Source: Sinorhizobium meliloti (lineage in GTDB: Bacteria > Pseudomonadota > Alphaproteobacteria > Rhizobiales > Rhizobiaceae). Taken from it: a stretch of 64,000 nt of DNA. Below are positions 25,597 to 34,181 of the stretch, piece by piece. The notes beneath the pieces are model-generated. The model worked only from the letters and a program-made list of their open reading frames with translations, was not told the DNA's origin and searched no databases. The stretch's first letter is position 1; the number at the start of each line of letters is the position of its first letter. Position numbers and translations under genes: made by a program. The stretch lies in contig NZ_CP141213.1 of NCBI RefSeq assembly GCF_035610345.1, forward strand, positions 310,001 through 374,000. Direction: 5' to 3'.

Positions 25597-26997
25597 GTGA
25601 CGGAATTGCGCGACAAGTTACAGGGCAGCGGTGAATTCCTGCTTCACCCCGGCAAGGTTCTCCTGCCGGACGGGCCTCGATCCGGAATGGGGGTAGTGGT
25701 CCGCGACGGGCGCTTCACTGACATCGGGGCCGCAAGGCTTGTCGGCAGCCGGAACCCGGATCTGACACCGATCGAGCTGCCGCATCATCTGGTGATGCCC
25801 GGCTTCATCGATACACATACCCATCTGACCCAGTCGCTCGGCAAATCGCTTGTCTTCGGCGAGCCTTCCGAGATCTTTCGCCGGATATGGGTGCCGCTCG
25901 AAGGCAGTCTCGACGAACGGATGGTCTATCTTTCCGCAAAGCTTGCGGCGCTCGAGTGCCTGCGCGGCGGCTTTACCGCCGCCGTCGATGCGGGCACGCG
26001 TTCAGCCGGCCATATCGATGCGCTGATACGGGCGGCGCGGCAAACCGGCCTGCGCAGCGTCCTAGGCCTGATCTGCAACGACCTCGGCGGAGCCGCCGTC
26101 GTCCCCGAACGCACGACGATCCTCAAGAATGCGGCCAGGCACCTGGCCGCATTCGAGGGCGACCCTCTCGTTCATGCCTCGCTCGCCATTTCCATTCCGG
26201 AGGCTGCCAGCGACCATATGCTGGCCGACGTTTCCCGGATGGCCCGTGAATCGGGAGCGATATTCCAGACCCATGTCAACGAACACCTCGTCGCCGTCGA
26301 GCGCTCGCTGGTCGCAAACGGCCGTCGTCCGCTGGAGCACCTCGCCCATCTGGGCGCCCTCGGCCAGCATGTGCTGATCGCCCATTCCACGCTGGTGACG
26401 CCTCACGAGCTGAACCTGTTGCGCGACAGCGGCACGGCCGTCGCCTACAATCCGGTCGCCAGCCTCTGGAAGGGCAATGCCATCGCGCCCGCCTTGCAGA
26501 TGGCCGCACTCGGCATTCGCTTCGGGCTGGGAACGGACGGAACGCGCGCCGACGGCTTCCGTCTGATGGATGCCGCCGAAGGCCTGCAACGCGCCGGCTT
26601 CGGCCTTGCGACAGGCGACTCCTCCTGCGGCGGCGGCTGGCTCTGGGTCGAGCGGGCAACAGCTCGGGCTGCGGACGCCGCAGGTCTCGCCGGAGTGACC
26701 GGTGCGATCCGCGAGGGGCTTGCCGCCGATTTCCTTCTGGTCGACCTGGATCGTCCTGAATTCACCCCCTCCCACGATCTCATGTGGGAGCTCGTGCGCT
26801 ACGGCAATCGCGACCAGATCGACGCAGTCTTCACCGCCGGGCAACTCCGTCTATGGCAGGGCTGGCCGGTCGGATGGGATGCACGCGCTCTTCTTGCCGA
26901 GGTGCGCGAGGTCACGGCCGAGGCCATCGCAAGGGCGCCGATCCAACGCGTCCACAAGCCGTCGTCCGAGCATCGGGCGCTGGGGCATTTCGCATGA
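25597..26997 (+). CDS. Amidohydrolase of the TRZ/ATZ nucleobase-deaminase type
   Basis: A 466-residue cytoplasmic metal-dependent hydrolase. All five expected ligand positions are present: His74 and His76 (IDTHTHLTQ), His226 (QTHVNEH), His263 (IAHSTLVTPHE) and Asp314 (GTDGTRADG). The family includes guanine, cytosine, pterin and S-adenosylhomocysteine deaminases and s-triazine hydrolases. The GTG start at 25597 follows AAAGGAAT. With an NCS2 permease before it and an exporter overlapping its end, deamination of an imported heterocyclic base is the best reading; the exact substrate is open. Confidence 0.85.
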   Translation: MTELRDKLQGSGEFLLHPGKVLLPDGPRSGMGVVVRDGRFTDIGAARLVGSRNPDLTPIELPHHLVMPGFIDTHTHLTQSLGKSLVFGEPSEIFRRIWVPLEGSLDERMVYLSAKLAALECLRGGFTAAVDAGTRSAGHIDALIRAARQTGLRSVLGLICNDLGGAAVVPERTTILKNAARHLAAFEGDPLVHASLAISIPEAASDHMLADVSRMARESGAIFQTHVNEHLVAVERSLVANGRRPLEHLAHLGALGQHVLIAHSTLVTPHELNLLRDSGTAVAYNPVASLWKGNAIAPALQMAALGIRFGLGTDGTRADGFRLMDAAEGLQRAGFGLATGDSSCGGGWLWVERATARAADAAGLAGVTGAIREGLAADFLLVDLDRPEFTPSHDLMWELVRYGNRDQIDAVFTAGQLRLWQGWPVGWDARALLAEVREVTAEAIARAPIQRVHKPSSEHRALGHFA

Positions 26998-27701
26998 CCC
27001 TCGGCCTTTTTGCGATCCTGAGCGCCGTTACGCTCGTCTCGTCCTTCATCCAGGGTGCGCTCGGCATCGGCTTCGCACTGATCGTGGCGCCCCTCGTAGG
27101 CATCCTGAAGCCCGATCTCCTGCCGGTGACGCTGCTTCTTCTGATGCTGCCGCTCAATTTCCACGTCGCCTGGCGGGAACGGTCGGCGGTCGATTGGTCC
27201 GGCGCGAAGTGGATCACGCTCGGCAGGTTCGCCGGCACCTTTGCCGGCGTGTGGCTGCTCGCCGCGCTCTCGACGCAGCAGCTGGATCTGGCCGTCGGCT
27301 GGTTCACGGTCATCGCCGCCGCCGCCGCGCTCTTCGCGCCACCCTTCGAACCGGGCCGCCCGAGCGCGCTCGGCGTCGGACTGTTCACCGGTGTGACCGA
27401 AACGGCGACCGGTATTGGCGGCCCGCCGCTCGCTCTCCTTTACCAGCACGCCCAGGGGCCGATACTCAGAGCAACCGTGGCGGTGTGCTTCTTCGTGGGC
27501 GAAATCATGTCGCTCGTCATACTCGCGTTTGCAGGCCGTCTCGGAGCGGACCAGCTACTGGCTGCGCTCTACCTCGCACCGGCAGTTCTCCTCGGAAGCG
27601 CTCTGTCGCGGCTGACGCACGACCATATTCGCGGCCGCGGCCTGCGCTTGGGCGTGCTTACCTTCGCGCTGGCCAGCGGGGCTTTTCTGATCCTGAGATA
27701 G
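26994..27701 (+). CDS. TauE/SafE-family membrane transporter
   Basis: A 235-residue inner-membrane protein with about eight hydrophobic spans. The conserved FIQGALGIGFALI segment is near residues 17-30, and TGVTETATGIGGPPLALL marks the second repeat half. The family exports sulfite, sulfoacetate or similar anions. Its ATG overlaps the amidohydrolase stop by four bases, so it belongs to the same operon and may export a by-product. Confidence 0.85.
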   Translation: MTLGLFAILSAVTLVSSFIQGALGIGFALIVAPLVGILKPDLLPVTLLLLMLPLNFHVAWRERSAVDWSGAKWITLGRFAGTFAGVWLLAALSTQQLDLAVGWFTVIAAAAALFAPPFEPGRPSALGVGLFTGVTETATGIGGPPLALLYQHAQGPILRATVAVCFFVGEIMSLVILAFAGRLGADQLLAALYLAPAVLLGSALSRLTHDHIRGRGLRLGVLTFALASGAFLILR

Positions 27702-27720
27702 GCGCACGCCCTGCTCGGCG

Positions 27721-28800
27721 TCAGGCCGTGAAACCCTGGTCGCAAAGCTCTCTGAGAGCGGCGGGCGAGAAACTGTCGAGCGCAAGCTCCGGCAACAGGT
27801 CGTTATCGGCCGCGAGGTTGCGGTTCATGGCAGCGGAAAACAGGCTCGTTCCCGCTTCGTGCAGAACAGCGGGCCGGCCGGCGATCCTTCCAAGCAGACT
27901 GGTGGGGACGAGCCCGAAGGGCACGTCCTCGTAGATGTACCGGCTGTCGGCTGTCGCCGGGCCGAAACCGCCCCGTCCTTCGGTGTGCATCTGCTGGTTC
28001 ATGTCCGAGACCGTGCCCATCGGCACATGGAAAGACAGGGAGAAATGTTCGCGTACGGTTCTGACCGACAGACCGAAGGTTTCGGCAATCTTCAGCCGCT
28101 CCGCGTCGAGCGCTTCGATCAATTGTCCGACAGCCGGCGTCACATGCTCGCCCTGTCCCCATTTCTCGCCCTTCTCCATGCGGGTCAGGTTGAGAAGCGC
28201 GATGCCCAGATGGTTCTGCGGGTTGAGGTTGGAAAGCGAGATGGCCAGAAGCCCGTCGCGCTCGACGAAGCGGTCTCCGAAAAGCTCAGTGCACAGCGCC
28301 TTTCCCTCGGCTGCGGCAGCCTTCGGCAAAGTGGCGACGTCGATTTTCTGGCGGACGGTATTGACGGAAACGCTTGCGCCGTCCGGCTGCTGGCGGCCGG
28401 TCAGAAGGGTCGTGCCCCAGACGATGATGGGCAGGGAAACGCCCCGTTCGGCCAGCCGCTTCGAAAGATAGAGCGCGCCGAAGGAGCTGTGCGAGCTGAC
28501 GATCAGGGGCTGGCCGGACTTCAGGTGCGGCAGCGCCGCATCGAACGCCACGCGGTGACCATTGGCGGGCAGCGCAACGATGACCGCGTCGACGTCGGCG
28601 ACCGCCTCGCTTGCGTCACGGGCAACCGCCACCGGACCGGAAAACTCGACGGCGCCTGTCGCCGTCAGCGGCTCCCCTTCCGCCAGTTTGCGCGTGCGCG
28701 CCCCCGAAGGAGACCACAGAACGGGGTGATGACGGGCTTTTGCCAGGAAAGCCGCCATGCCGAAGGCGATCGCCCCGGCGCCGAGAATACCAATACGCAT
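27721..28800 (-). CDS. NAD/NADP octopine/nopaline dehydrogenase-family protein
   Basis: A 359-residue two-domain oxidoreductase. The Rossmann motif is GILGAGAIAFG at residues 4-14. The C-terminal opine-dehydrogenase domain has SNLNPQNHLGIALLNLTRME and ends with segments typical of the family (RYIYEDVPFGLVP). Relatives couple amino acids with 2-keto acids to form opine-like secondary amines, or run the reverse reaction. The ATG at 28800 starts the Rossmann strand. It is divergent from a LysR gene, a common regulator/target arrangement. The substrate is unknown. Confidence 0.85.
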   Translation of the reverse strand: MRIGILGAGAIAFGMAAFLAKARHHPVLWSPSGARTRKLAEGEPLTATGAVEFSGPVAVARDASEAVADVDAVIVALPANGHRVAFDAALPHLKSGQPLIVSSHSSFGALYLSKRLAERGVSLPIIVWGTTLLTGRQQPDGASVSVNTVRQKIDVATLPKAAAAEGKALCTELFGDRFVERDGLLAISLSNLNPQNHLGIALLNLTRMEKGEKWGQGEHVTPAVGQLIEALDAERLKIAETFGLSVRTVREHFSLSFHVPMGTVSDMNQQMHTEGRGGFGPATADSRYIYEDVPFGLVPTSLLGRIAGRPAVLHEAGTSLFSAAMNRNLAADNDLLPELALDSFSPAALRELCDQGFTA

Positions 28801-29000
28801 CGTGGTTCTGTCATCCTTTCTCAAATGGCGACGTGCTTTGCCGCCTTGCCCTTCAAGGTCGCCCAACACCGCTCTTCGCGAAGCATCCAGCGAAACCGGA
28901 GATTTTTCACTGGATAGCACCGAAAAGAAAAATTGTCCTTTGTCACTGGCGCTTAAGATACGTTTTATGCAGTATGAGACAGCTATAATGCACTGGGCGC
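28801..29000. promoter_or_regulatory. Divergent promoter region, opine-dehydrogenase-like/LysR genes
   Basis: A 200-base AT-richer gap. Around 28964-28990 the sequence TTATGCAGTATGAGACAGCTATAATGC contains repeated TATGC/TATAATGC blocks suited to a LysR T-N11-A site, close to the LysR start. No firm -35/-10 pair could be chosen. Confidence 0.35.
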
Positions 29001-29978
29001 ATGATCGTGATGGAGATACGGGAACTCGAGGCCTTTCTTGCGGTGATGTCCACCGGCAGCATCACCGCCGCCGCCCGGCTGCTCGATCGCTCCCAGTCCC
29101 AGGTCACGCGCCTCATCCAGGACCTCGAAACCTCCGTCGGCTTCGCGCTCTTCGACCGCAACGGTCCGAAGATCGCACCCAGCGAAAAGGGGATCGCCTT
29201 CCACGCGGAAGCCGAGCGCTTCCTGAGCGGCATCGGCCATTTGCGGGAGCGGGCAAGGACGATCGCGGAAAAGGAGCCGCAGCCGATCGAGATCGTGGCA
29301 ATCCCGGCCTTCGCCAGCGGCATCATCCCCTTGGCGCTCGCGGCGTTGCCGGAAAGGCTGCTGCCGCGAAAAATCCATCTGCGCAGCCTGCCGGCGGAGG
29401 CGGCGGTGCAATCGGTCTTGGCCCGCACGGCAGATTTCTGCGTAACGTCTCTGCCGGCCGACCAGCCGGGACTGGAAGTGCACGGGGTGTTTCAGGGACC
29501 TTGCGTTGCCGCCGTGGCGGAAGGTGATCCTCTTGCCGCCTGCGAGGTGATTTCGATCGCAGATCTTGCCGGACGCAACATTATCACGATGGCCAATCCG
29601 TTCCGCCTGCGCCACCGCGTGGACATAGCGTTGGAGGCAGCGAATATCCGCCCGGCCAGGATCATCGCGACCAGTGTTTCGGTCAATGCGGTACAGATCG
29701 CATCGACGGGGCTCGGCGTGGCAATCATCGAGCCTGCGACAGCCTACGGCTTGAAGCTGGCCAATGTCGCGGTCCGTCCGCTCGACGTCGACATTCCTTT
29801 CCCGTGGGCGATCTTTTCGGCCGCCGCGCGTCCGTTATCCGACAGCTCGCGCGAACTGATCCAGGCGATCATACAGATTGCTTCCGCCCACATCCCGGGA
29901 TTTACCGCTCACGACCCGCGCAACGTCAATCGCGTCGCCGATATGATCTTGGGAGGAGACCAGACCGACGCACGCTAG
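29001..29978 (+). CDS. LysR-family transcriptional regulator
   Basis: A 325-residue regulator. The N-terminal winged helix is clear (IRELEAFLAVMSTGSITAAARLLDRSQSQVTRLIQDLE), followed by a LysR substrate domain from about residue 95. Starts at 29001 or the ATG at 29010 (MEIRELE) are both possible; neither has a strong ribosome site. It is divergent from the opine-dehydrogenase-like gene and 79 bases upstream of the ABC operon on the same strand, so it may control both, which would link opine chemistry with the imported substrate. Confidence 0.9.
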   Translation: MIVMEIRELEAFLAVMSTGSITAAARLLDRSQSQVTRLIQDLETSVGFALFDRNGPKIAPSEKGIAFHAEAERFLSGIGHLRERARTIAEKEPQPIEIVAIPAFASGIIPLALAALPERLLPRKIHLRSLPAEAAVQSVLARTADFCVTSLPADQPGLEVHGVFQGPCVAAVAEGDPLAACEVISIADLAGRNIITMANPFRLRHRVDIALEAANIRPARIIATSVSVNAVQIASTGLGVAIIEPATAYGLKLANVAVRPLDVDIPFPWAIFSAAARPLSDSSRELIQAIIQIASAHIPGFTAHDPRNVNRVADMILGGDQTDAR

Positions 29979-30057
29979 CCCGCGAAACCGCCCTTCCAAA
30001 TGCCAGGAAGTATTCAATTCATAACAACGAAACTAAGAACCAAAAGAGGAGAATGAC

Positions 30058-31158
30058 ATGAAAGACTTCACCGCAACCCGCCGCTCCACGCTGAAGCTTC
30101 TGGCCGCCGGCACGGGCGTCCTCGCGGCACCGGCGATCATTCGCCCGGCATTTGCCCAGTCCAAGGTTGTGAACATCACCACCTATGACAAGTTCGTTCC
30201 GCAATCCTTTATCGACCAGTTTCAGAAGGATACGGGCATTGAAGTGCGCATTCGCCTGACAGACGACCAGGGCAAGCAGTACAACGTGCTGTCGGCCGAA
30301 GGCGAGACGCCCACGACGGATATCGTCACGGTCACCGGCCATCGTCTGCCGCAATTCATCGGATCCAAGCTGCTCACGCCGCTCGACACCGGCCGGCTGA
30401 AGAACTGGGACAAGCTCGCCTCCGCCTACAAGGGCGCACCGCAGCTTACCGTCGACGGTTCCGTCTACGGGGTGCCGCTTTTGGCCGGCTTCGAGGGCCT
30501 CGCCCGCAACACGGATTATACCAAGGCCTCCGACAGCTGGGCCATCATGTTCGATCAGGAATACAAGGGCCTGACGTCCTACATCATTTCCGACTTCCTC
30601 CAGATTACCATGCGCTATCAGGGCAATGACGGCGACTTCGTCGCCTATGAAGGCAAGCCGGAGGAGGCGCAGGCCGCAACCAACAAGGCGCGCGACTACC
30701 TGATTCAGAACAAGGACATGGTTCGCAAATACTACGACGCCGGCTCCGAAGTTCAGCAGATGTTCGTCAACGAGGACATCTATGTCGCCCATAGCTGGTC
30801 CGGCCCTGCGTCGAAGCTGATCATGGACGGACATCCGATCGAAATATCGGTTCCGAAGGAGGGGACCTATGGTTTCCTCTACTCCTTCAACGTGGTGCAG
30901 AACGGTCCGAATACGGATGCGGCCTATACCTTCCTCGACGCCATCCTCTCGTCTCCGGAGATCGGCGCAGCGATGAGCCGGCAGTCGGGCTTCGCCTCCG
31001 CATTCGACGGCGTGGACAAGGTGCTGAACGACAAGGAGCGTGCTGCGATGACCCTGCCGCAGGAGCAGACCGAGCGCATCCAGTTCTTCAGCTCCGTCAA
31101 CCGCGACATGAAAAACGAGATGGTCGACAAGGCGGTCGCCGAGATCAAGGCCGCCTGA
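30058..31158 (+). CDS. Polyamine-type ABC transporter substrate-binding protein (Tat-exported)
   Basis: A 366-residue family 1 (PotD-like) periplasmic binding protein. The leader has a twin-arginine motif, RRSTLKLLAAG at residues 8-18, and cleavage near AFAQSK. The mature chain shows VVNITTYDKFVPQSFIDQFQKDTGIEV, typical of spermidine/putrescine or opine-type receptors. The ATG follows AGAGGAGAATGAC. It begins an ABC operon with two PotB/PotC-type permeases and a PotA-type ATPase; the neighbours suggest an amine or opine-like ligand. Confidence 0.9.
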   Translation: MKDFTATRRSTLKLLAAGTGVLAAPAIIRPAFAQSKVVNITTYDKFVPQSFIDQFQKDTGIEVRIRLTDDQGKQYNVLSAEGETPTTDIVTVTGHRLPQFIGSKLLTPLDTGRLKNWDKLASAYKGAPQLTVDGSVYGVPLLAGFEGLARNTDYTKASDSWAIMFDQEYKGLTSYIISDFLQITMRYQGNDGDFVAYEGKPEEAQAATNKARDYLIQNKDMVRKYYDAGSEVQQMFVNEDIYVAHSWSGPASKLIMDGHPIEISVPKEGTYGFLYSFNVVQNGPNTDAAYTFLDAILSSPEIGAAMSRQSGFASAFDGVDKVLNDKERAAMTLPQEQTERIQFFSSVNRDMKNEMVDKAVAEIKAA

Positions 31159-31181
31159 TCGATCGCCGAGGCCCTTCCGAC

Positions 31182-31208
31182 GCGGCCGGTCCCCATGGGA
31201 TCGGCCGC
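31182..31208. other. Intercistronic stem-loop after polyamine-type binding-protein gene
   Basis: A 12-bp stem, GCGGCCGGTCCC with GGGATCGGCCGC (one G-T wobble) and a CAT loop, between the binding protein and first permease genes. No T-run follows, so it probably adjusts message stability or read-through. Confidence 0.7.
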
Positions 31209-31243
31209 GAGAAAGAGCATTTCCTGAGCCTGGAACGACGACA

Positions 31244-32227
31244 ATGGTAGATACGACCACAATGCAAGCCCGATCCGCCGGTTCTCTACGGGTGCCCCGT
31301 TATGCCGGATGGATCGGCAAGGCCGTCGGTTCGGGTCTTTATCGCCACACCGTCGGACGCCTTGCGGACAGCCGCCGTGCCCGCCTGGCGCTGCTTGCCG
31401 GCGTCCCTCTCTTCTGGATCGCGGCGCTGCACATCGGCCCGATCTTCCAAATGGGGCGGATCAGCTTCATGACGGATTACCCGCAGGCACCGGACGGAGG
31501 CCCCGCCTATACGCTGGCCAATTACGAGCTGTTCTTCTCCGACCAGCTCTATTTCATGCCCTTCATCCGCAGCCTCATCTTCGCGGCCGTCGTCACGATC
31601 TCGACCCTGGTGATCGTTTATCCGGTCGCTTACTACGTCGCGAAGATCGTTCAGCCGAAGAACCGCATGCGCGCGTTGCTGCTCCTGCTCATCCCCTTTT
31701 GGGCTGGAGAACTGATCCGCACCTTTTCGGTCATCATGCTTCTCGCCAATCGCGGCGCGGTCAACGTAGCGCTACGCGAACTCGGCTTCATCGATCGGCC
31801 GATCCCAATGCTCTACACGTCGTTCTCGCTGAGCTTCGGCGTCATCTATCTGCTGGCGCTCTATATGTTGCTGCCGCTCTATTCGGCCATCGAGAAGATA
31901 CCGACACCGCTCATTCATGCGGCGGCCGACCTCGGTGCCGGCCCGCTCCAGCGCTTCCGCCGCGTGATCCTGCCCTTGTCGAAGGACGGCATCGTCTCCG
32001 GCTGCAGCCTCGTCTATCTCACCTCCGTAGGGGTCTTCGCGGCACCGCTCCTGCTCGGCGGCCCGAATACGGTCATCTTCCCCGAGGTGATCGCGACGCT
32101 CTTCCACTCCTCGAACGACAAATGGCCCGAAGGCGCCGCCTTCGCCATGCTGCTGCTCGCGGTTTCGCTGTCGACGGTCGGCCTGTTCATGCGGGTGATC
32201 GGCGGCCGTTCCGTCCGGCTGATGTAG
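31244..32227 (+). CDS. ABC transporter permease (PotB type)
   Basis: A 327-residue inner-membrane permease with six or so hydrophobic spans and a longer N-terminus. The EAA loop that contacts the ATPase is IHAAADLGAGPLQRFRRVILP. Segments NRMRALLLLLIPFWAGELIRTF match PotB-like subunits. It is 85 bases after the binding protein and 10 bases before the second permease. The ATG has only a weak ribosome site; alternative starts within the first 20 codons are possible. Confidence 0.9.
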   Translation: MVDTTTMQARSAGSLRVPRYAGWIGKAVGSGLYRHTVGRLADSRRARLALLAGVPLFWIAALHIGPIFQMGRISFMTDYPQAPDGGPAYTLANYELFFSDQLYFMPFIRSLIFAAVVTISTLVIVYPVAYYVAKIVQPKNRMRALLLLLIPFWAGELIRTFSVIMLLANRGAVNVALRELGFIDRPIPMLYTSFSLSFGVIYLLALYMLLPLYSAIEKIPTPLIHAAADLGAGPLQRFRRVILPLSKDGIVSGCSLVYLTSVGVFAAPLLLGGPNTVIFPEVIATLFHSSNDKWPEGAAFAMLLLAVSLSTVGLFMRVIGGRSVRLM

Positions 32228-32237
32228 GGAGGCCACG

Positions 32238-33029
32238 ATGCGACCATACTTCACCGATCTCCCGAAAACCGCCCTCGGTGCCGCCTACTGGCTGTTTGCG
32301 GTCTATCTCCTGCTGCCGCTGGCGCTGATGACGGCCATGAGCTTCAAGGATGCGAGCTTCGTCGCCTTTCCGATCACGGACTGGACGCTCAACTGGTACG
32401 CCCAGGTGCTGCAGGACAAGCAATTCATCGAAGCCTCGCTCTATTCGATCGGGATCGCGCTGGCGACCACCGCCGCGGCGACCGTCATCGGCGTGTGGAT
32501 CGCTCTTCTGGTCTCCACCGAAGGCATCTGGGGCAGGGCCATCATCTTCGCACTCGCCTGCCTGCCGGCGGTCGTCCCGGGCCTCATCAACGCAATCTCC
32601 ATGCGGATATTCATCCGCACCGTCGACATCCCGACCGGCACGGCGGCGATCATCCTGTCGCATGCAGTCCATGCCGTGCCCTTCGTGGTGATCATGGTGC
32701 TCACGCGCCTGCGTTCCATGCCGGCCAATCTGGTCGACGCGGCCCGCGATCTCGGCGCCGATCGGTTCGTGGCCTTCCTCAGGGTCACGATCCCGTACCT
32801 GATGCCGGCACTTCTCGGCGGCATGATCTTCTGCGTGCTCACCAGTATCGACGACTTCGTCCGCACCTTCTTCCTCGGCGGCTACAAGCCCACGCTCCCG
32901 ATGCTCATCTTCGCGAAGGTACAGGGCGGCATGTCGCCGGAGATCAACGCCATGGCGACGATCGTGCTGGTCGTCACAGCCGCTGTCGGCGTTTACGCCG
33001 AGCACCTCACCCGCCGTTCAAGGAACTGA
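32238..33029 (+). CDS. ABC transporter permease (PotC type)
   Basis: A 263-residue inner-membrane permease, PotC length. The EAA loop is LVDAARDLGADRFVAFLRVTIP; DDFVRTFFLGG resembles the PotC C-terminal region. It forms the heterodimeric channel with the PotB-type neighbour. GGGAGG lies 8 bases before the ATG. Confidence 0.9.
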   Translation: MRPYFTDLPKTALGAAYWLFAVYLLLPLALMTAMSFKDASFVAFPITDWTLNWYAQVLQDKQFIEASLYSIGIALATTAAATVIGVWIALLVSTEGIWGRAIIFALACLPAVVPGLINAISMRIFIRTVDIPTGTAAIILSHAVHAVPFVVIMVLTRLRSMPANLVDAARDLGADRFVAFLRVTIPYLMPALLGGMIFCVLTSIDDFVRTFFLGGYKPTLPMLIFAKVQGGMSPEINAMATIVLVVTAAVGVYAEHLTRRSRN

Positions 33030-33031
33030 CG

Positions 33032-34102
33032 ATGCAGCCTGTGGTCCACTTCAAAAACGTCAACAAATATTACGGCGGATTGCCTGCGGTCGATGGCCTG
33101 GACCTCGCCGTAGAGCCGGGACAATTCGTGACGCTGCTCGGCCCTTCCGGTTGCGGCAAGTCTACGACGCTCAGGATGCTCGGCGGCTTCGAGCAACCCT
33201 CGTCGGGGGAGATCTATCTCGAAGGTGAGCCGATCTCGCATCTGCCGCCGAACAGACGCAACGTCAACATCGTCTTTCAGGACTATGCGCTCTTTCCGCA
33301 CCTCAACGTCGGCCGCAACATCGCCTTCGGACTGGAATTGAAAGGACTGTCTTCGGACGCGATCCACAAACGGACCATGGAACTGCTGGCCCTCGTCAAG
33401 CTTCAGGATTTCGCGGACCGCATGCCCGACCAGCTTTCGGGCGGCCAGCGCCAGCGCGTCGCGCTGATGCGCGCGCTCGCCCCCGACCCGAACGTGCTTC
33501 TGCTCGACGAGCCCCTTTCGGCGCTCGATGCCAAGCTGCGCCAGCAGATGCAGATCGAGCTGAAAACCATCCAGCGGACCACCGGCAAGACCTTCATCTT
33601 CGTCACCCACGATCAGGAGGAGGCGCTGACCATGTCCGACGTGATCGTGGTGATGAACAAAGGCAGGATCGAGCAGATGGGCGGCCCGAACGAGCTCTAT
33701 TCCCGGCCGCGCAGCCGCTTCGTCGCCAACTTCATCGGCCAGAGCAATTTCCTCGAAGGCAAGCTGCTTTCCGACGACGGCGCGACCGCGGCCATCGACT
33801 GGAACGGAAGCATCATCCACGCCGACCTCAACGGGACGAAGCTGGCGGCCGGCACCGGCGCGACCGTCGCGCTTCGTCCCGAGGCCCTCTACTGCGTGGC
33901 GGAACAGCCGAAGGACCGGTTCGCCCTGAAGGGCCGCATCGTTCAGCGCGTCTTCAAGGGCGCCCACACGTCCCTGACCGTGCAACTCGAAAATGGCGCG
34001 GAGCTGGCCTTGCAGCTCGATCCGGTAGCGCTTTCGCACATCGGGACGGACGAGGTGTGGCTCGGCTGGCGCGAGCGCGACGCGGTCGTTCTTGCCGACT
34101 GA
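33032..34102 (+). CDS. ABC transporter ATP-binding protein (PotA type)
   Basis: A 356-residue ATPase. Walker A is GPSGCGKST near residues 36-44, the Q-loop NIVFQDYALFPHL, the signature LSGGQRQRVALMRAL, Walker B LLLDEPLSALD and the switch His in VTHDQEEA. The C-terminal 110 residues form a TOBE-like regulatory domain, as in PotA. The start at 33032, two bases after the PotC-type stop, was chosen over upstream frames that overlap the permease gene. Confidence 0.93.
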   Translation: MQPVVHFKNVNKYYGGLPAVDGLDLAVEPGQFVTLLGPSGCGKSTTLRMLGGFEQPSSGEIYLEGEPISHLPPNRRNVNIVFQDYALFPHLNVGRNIAFGLELKGLSSDAIHKRTMELLALVKLQDFADRMPDQLSGGQRQRVALMRALAPDPNVLLLDEPLSALDAKLRQQMQIELKTIQRTTGKTFIFVTHDQEEALTMSDVIVVMNKGRIEQMGGPNELYSRPRSRFVANFIGQSNFLEGKLLSDDGATAAIDWNGSIIHADLNGTKLAAGTGATVALRPEALYCVAEQPKDRFALKGRIVQRVFKGAHTSLTVQLENGAELALQLDPVALSHIGTDEVWLGWRERDAVVLAD

Positions 34103-34181
34103 CGCGCCTGACTGGCGCAGTCTTTTCAGGGGGCCCCGGCAGCGGCGGCCCCGAAAGCGGATTTCAGGAGCAAAGGCTATT

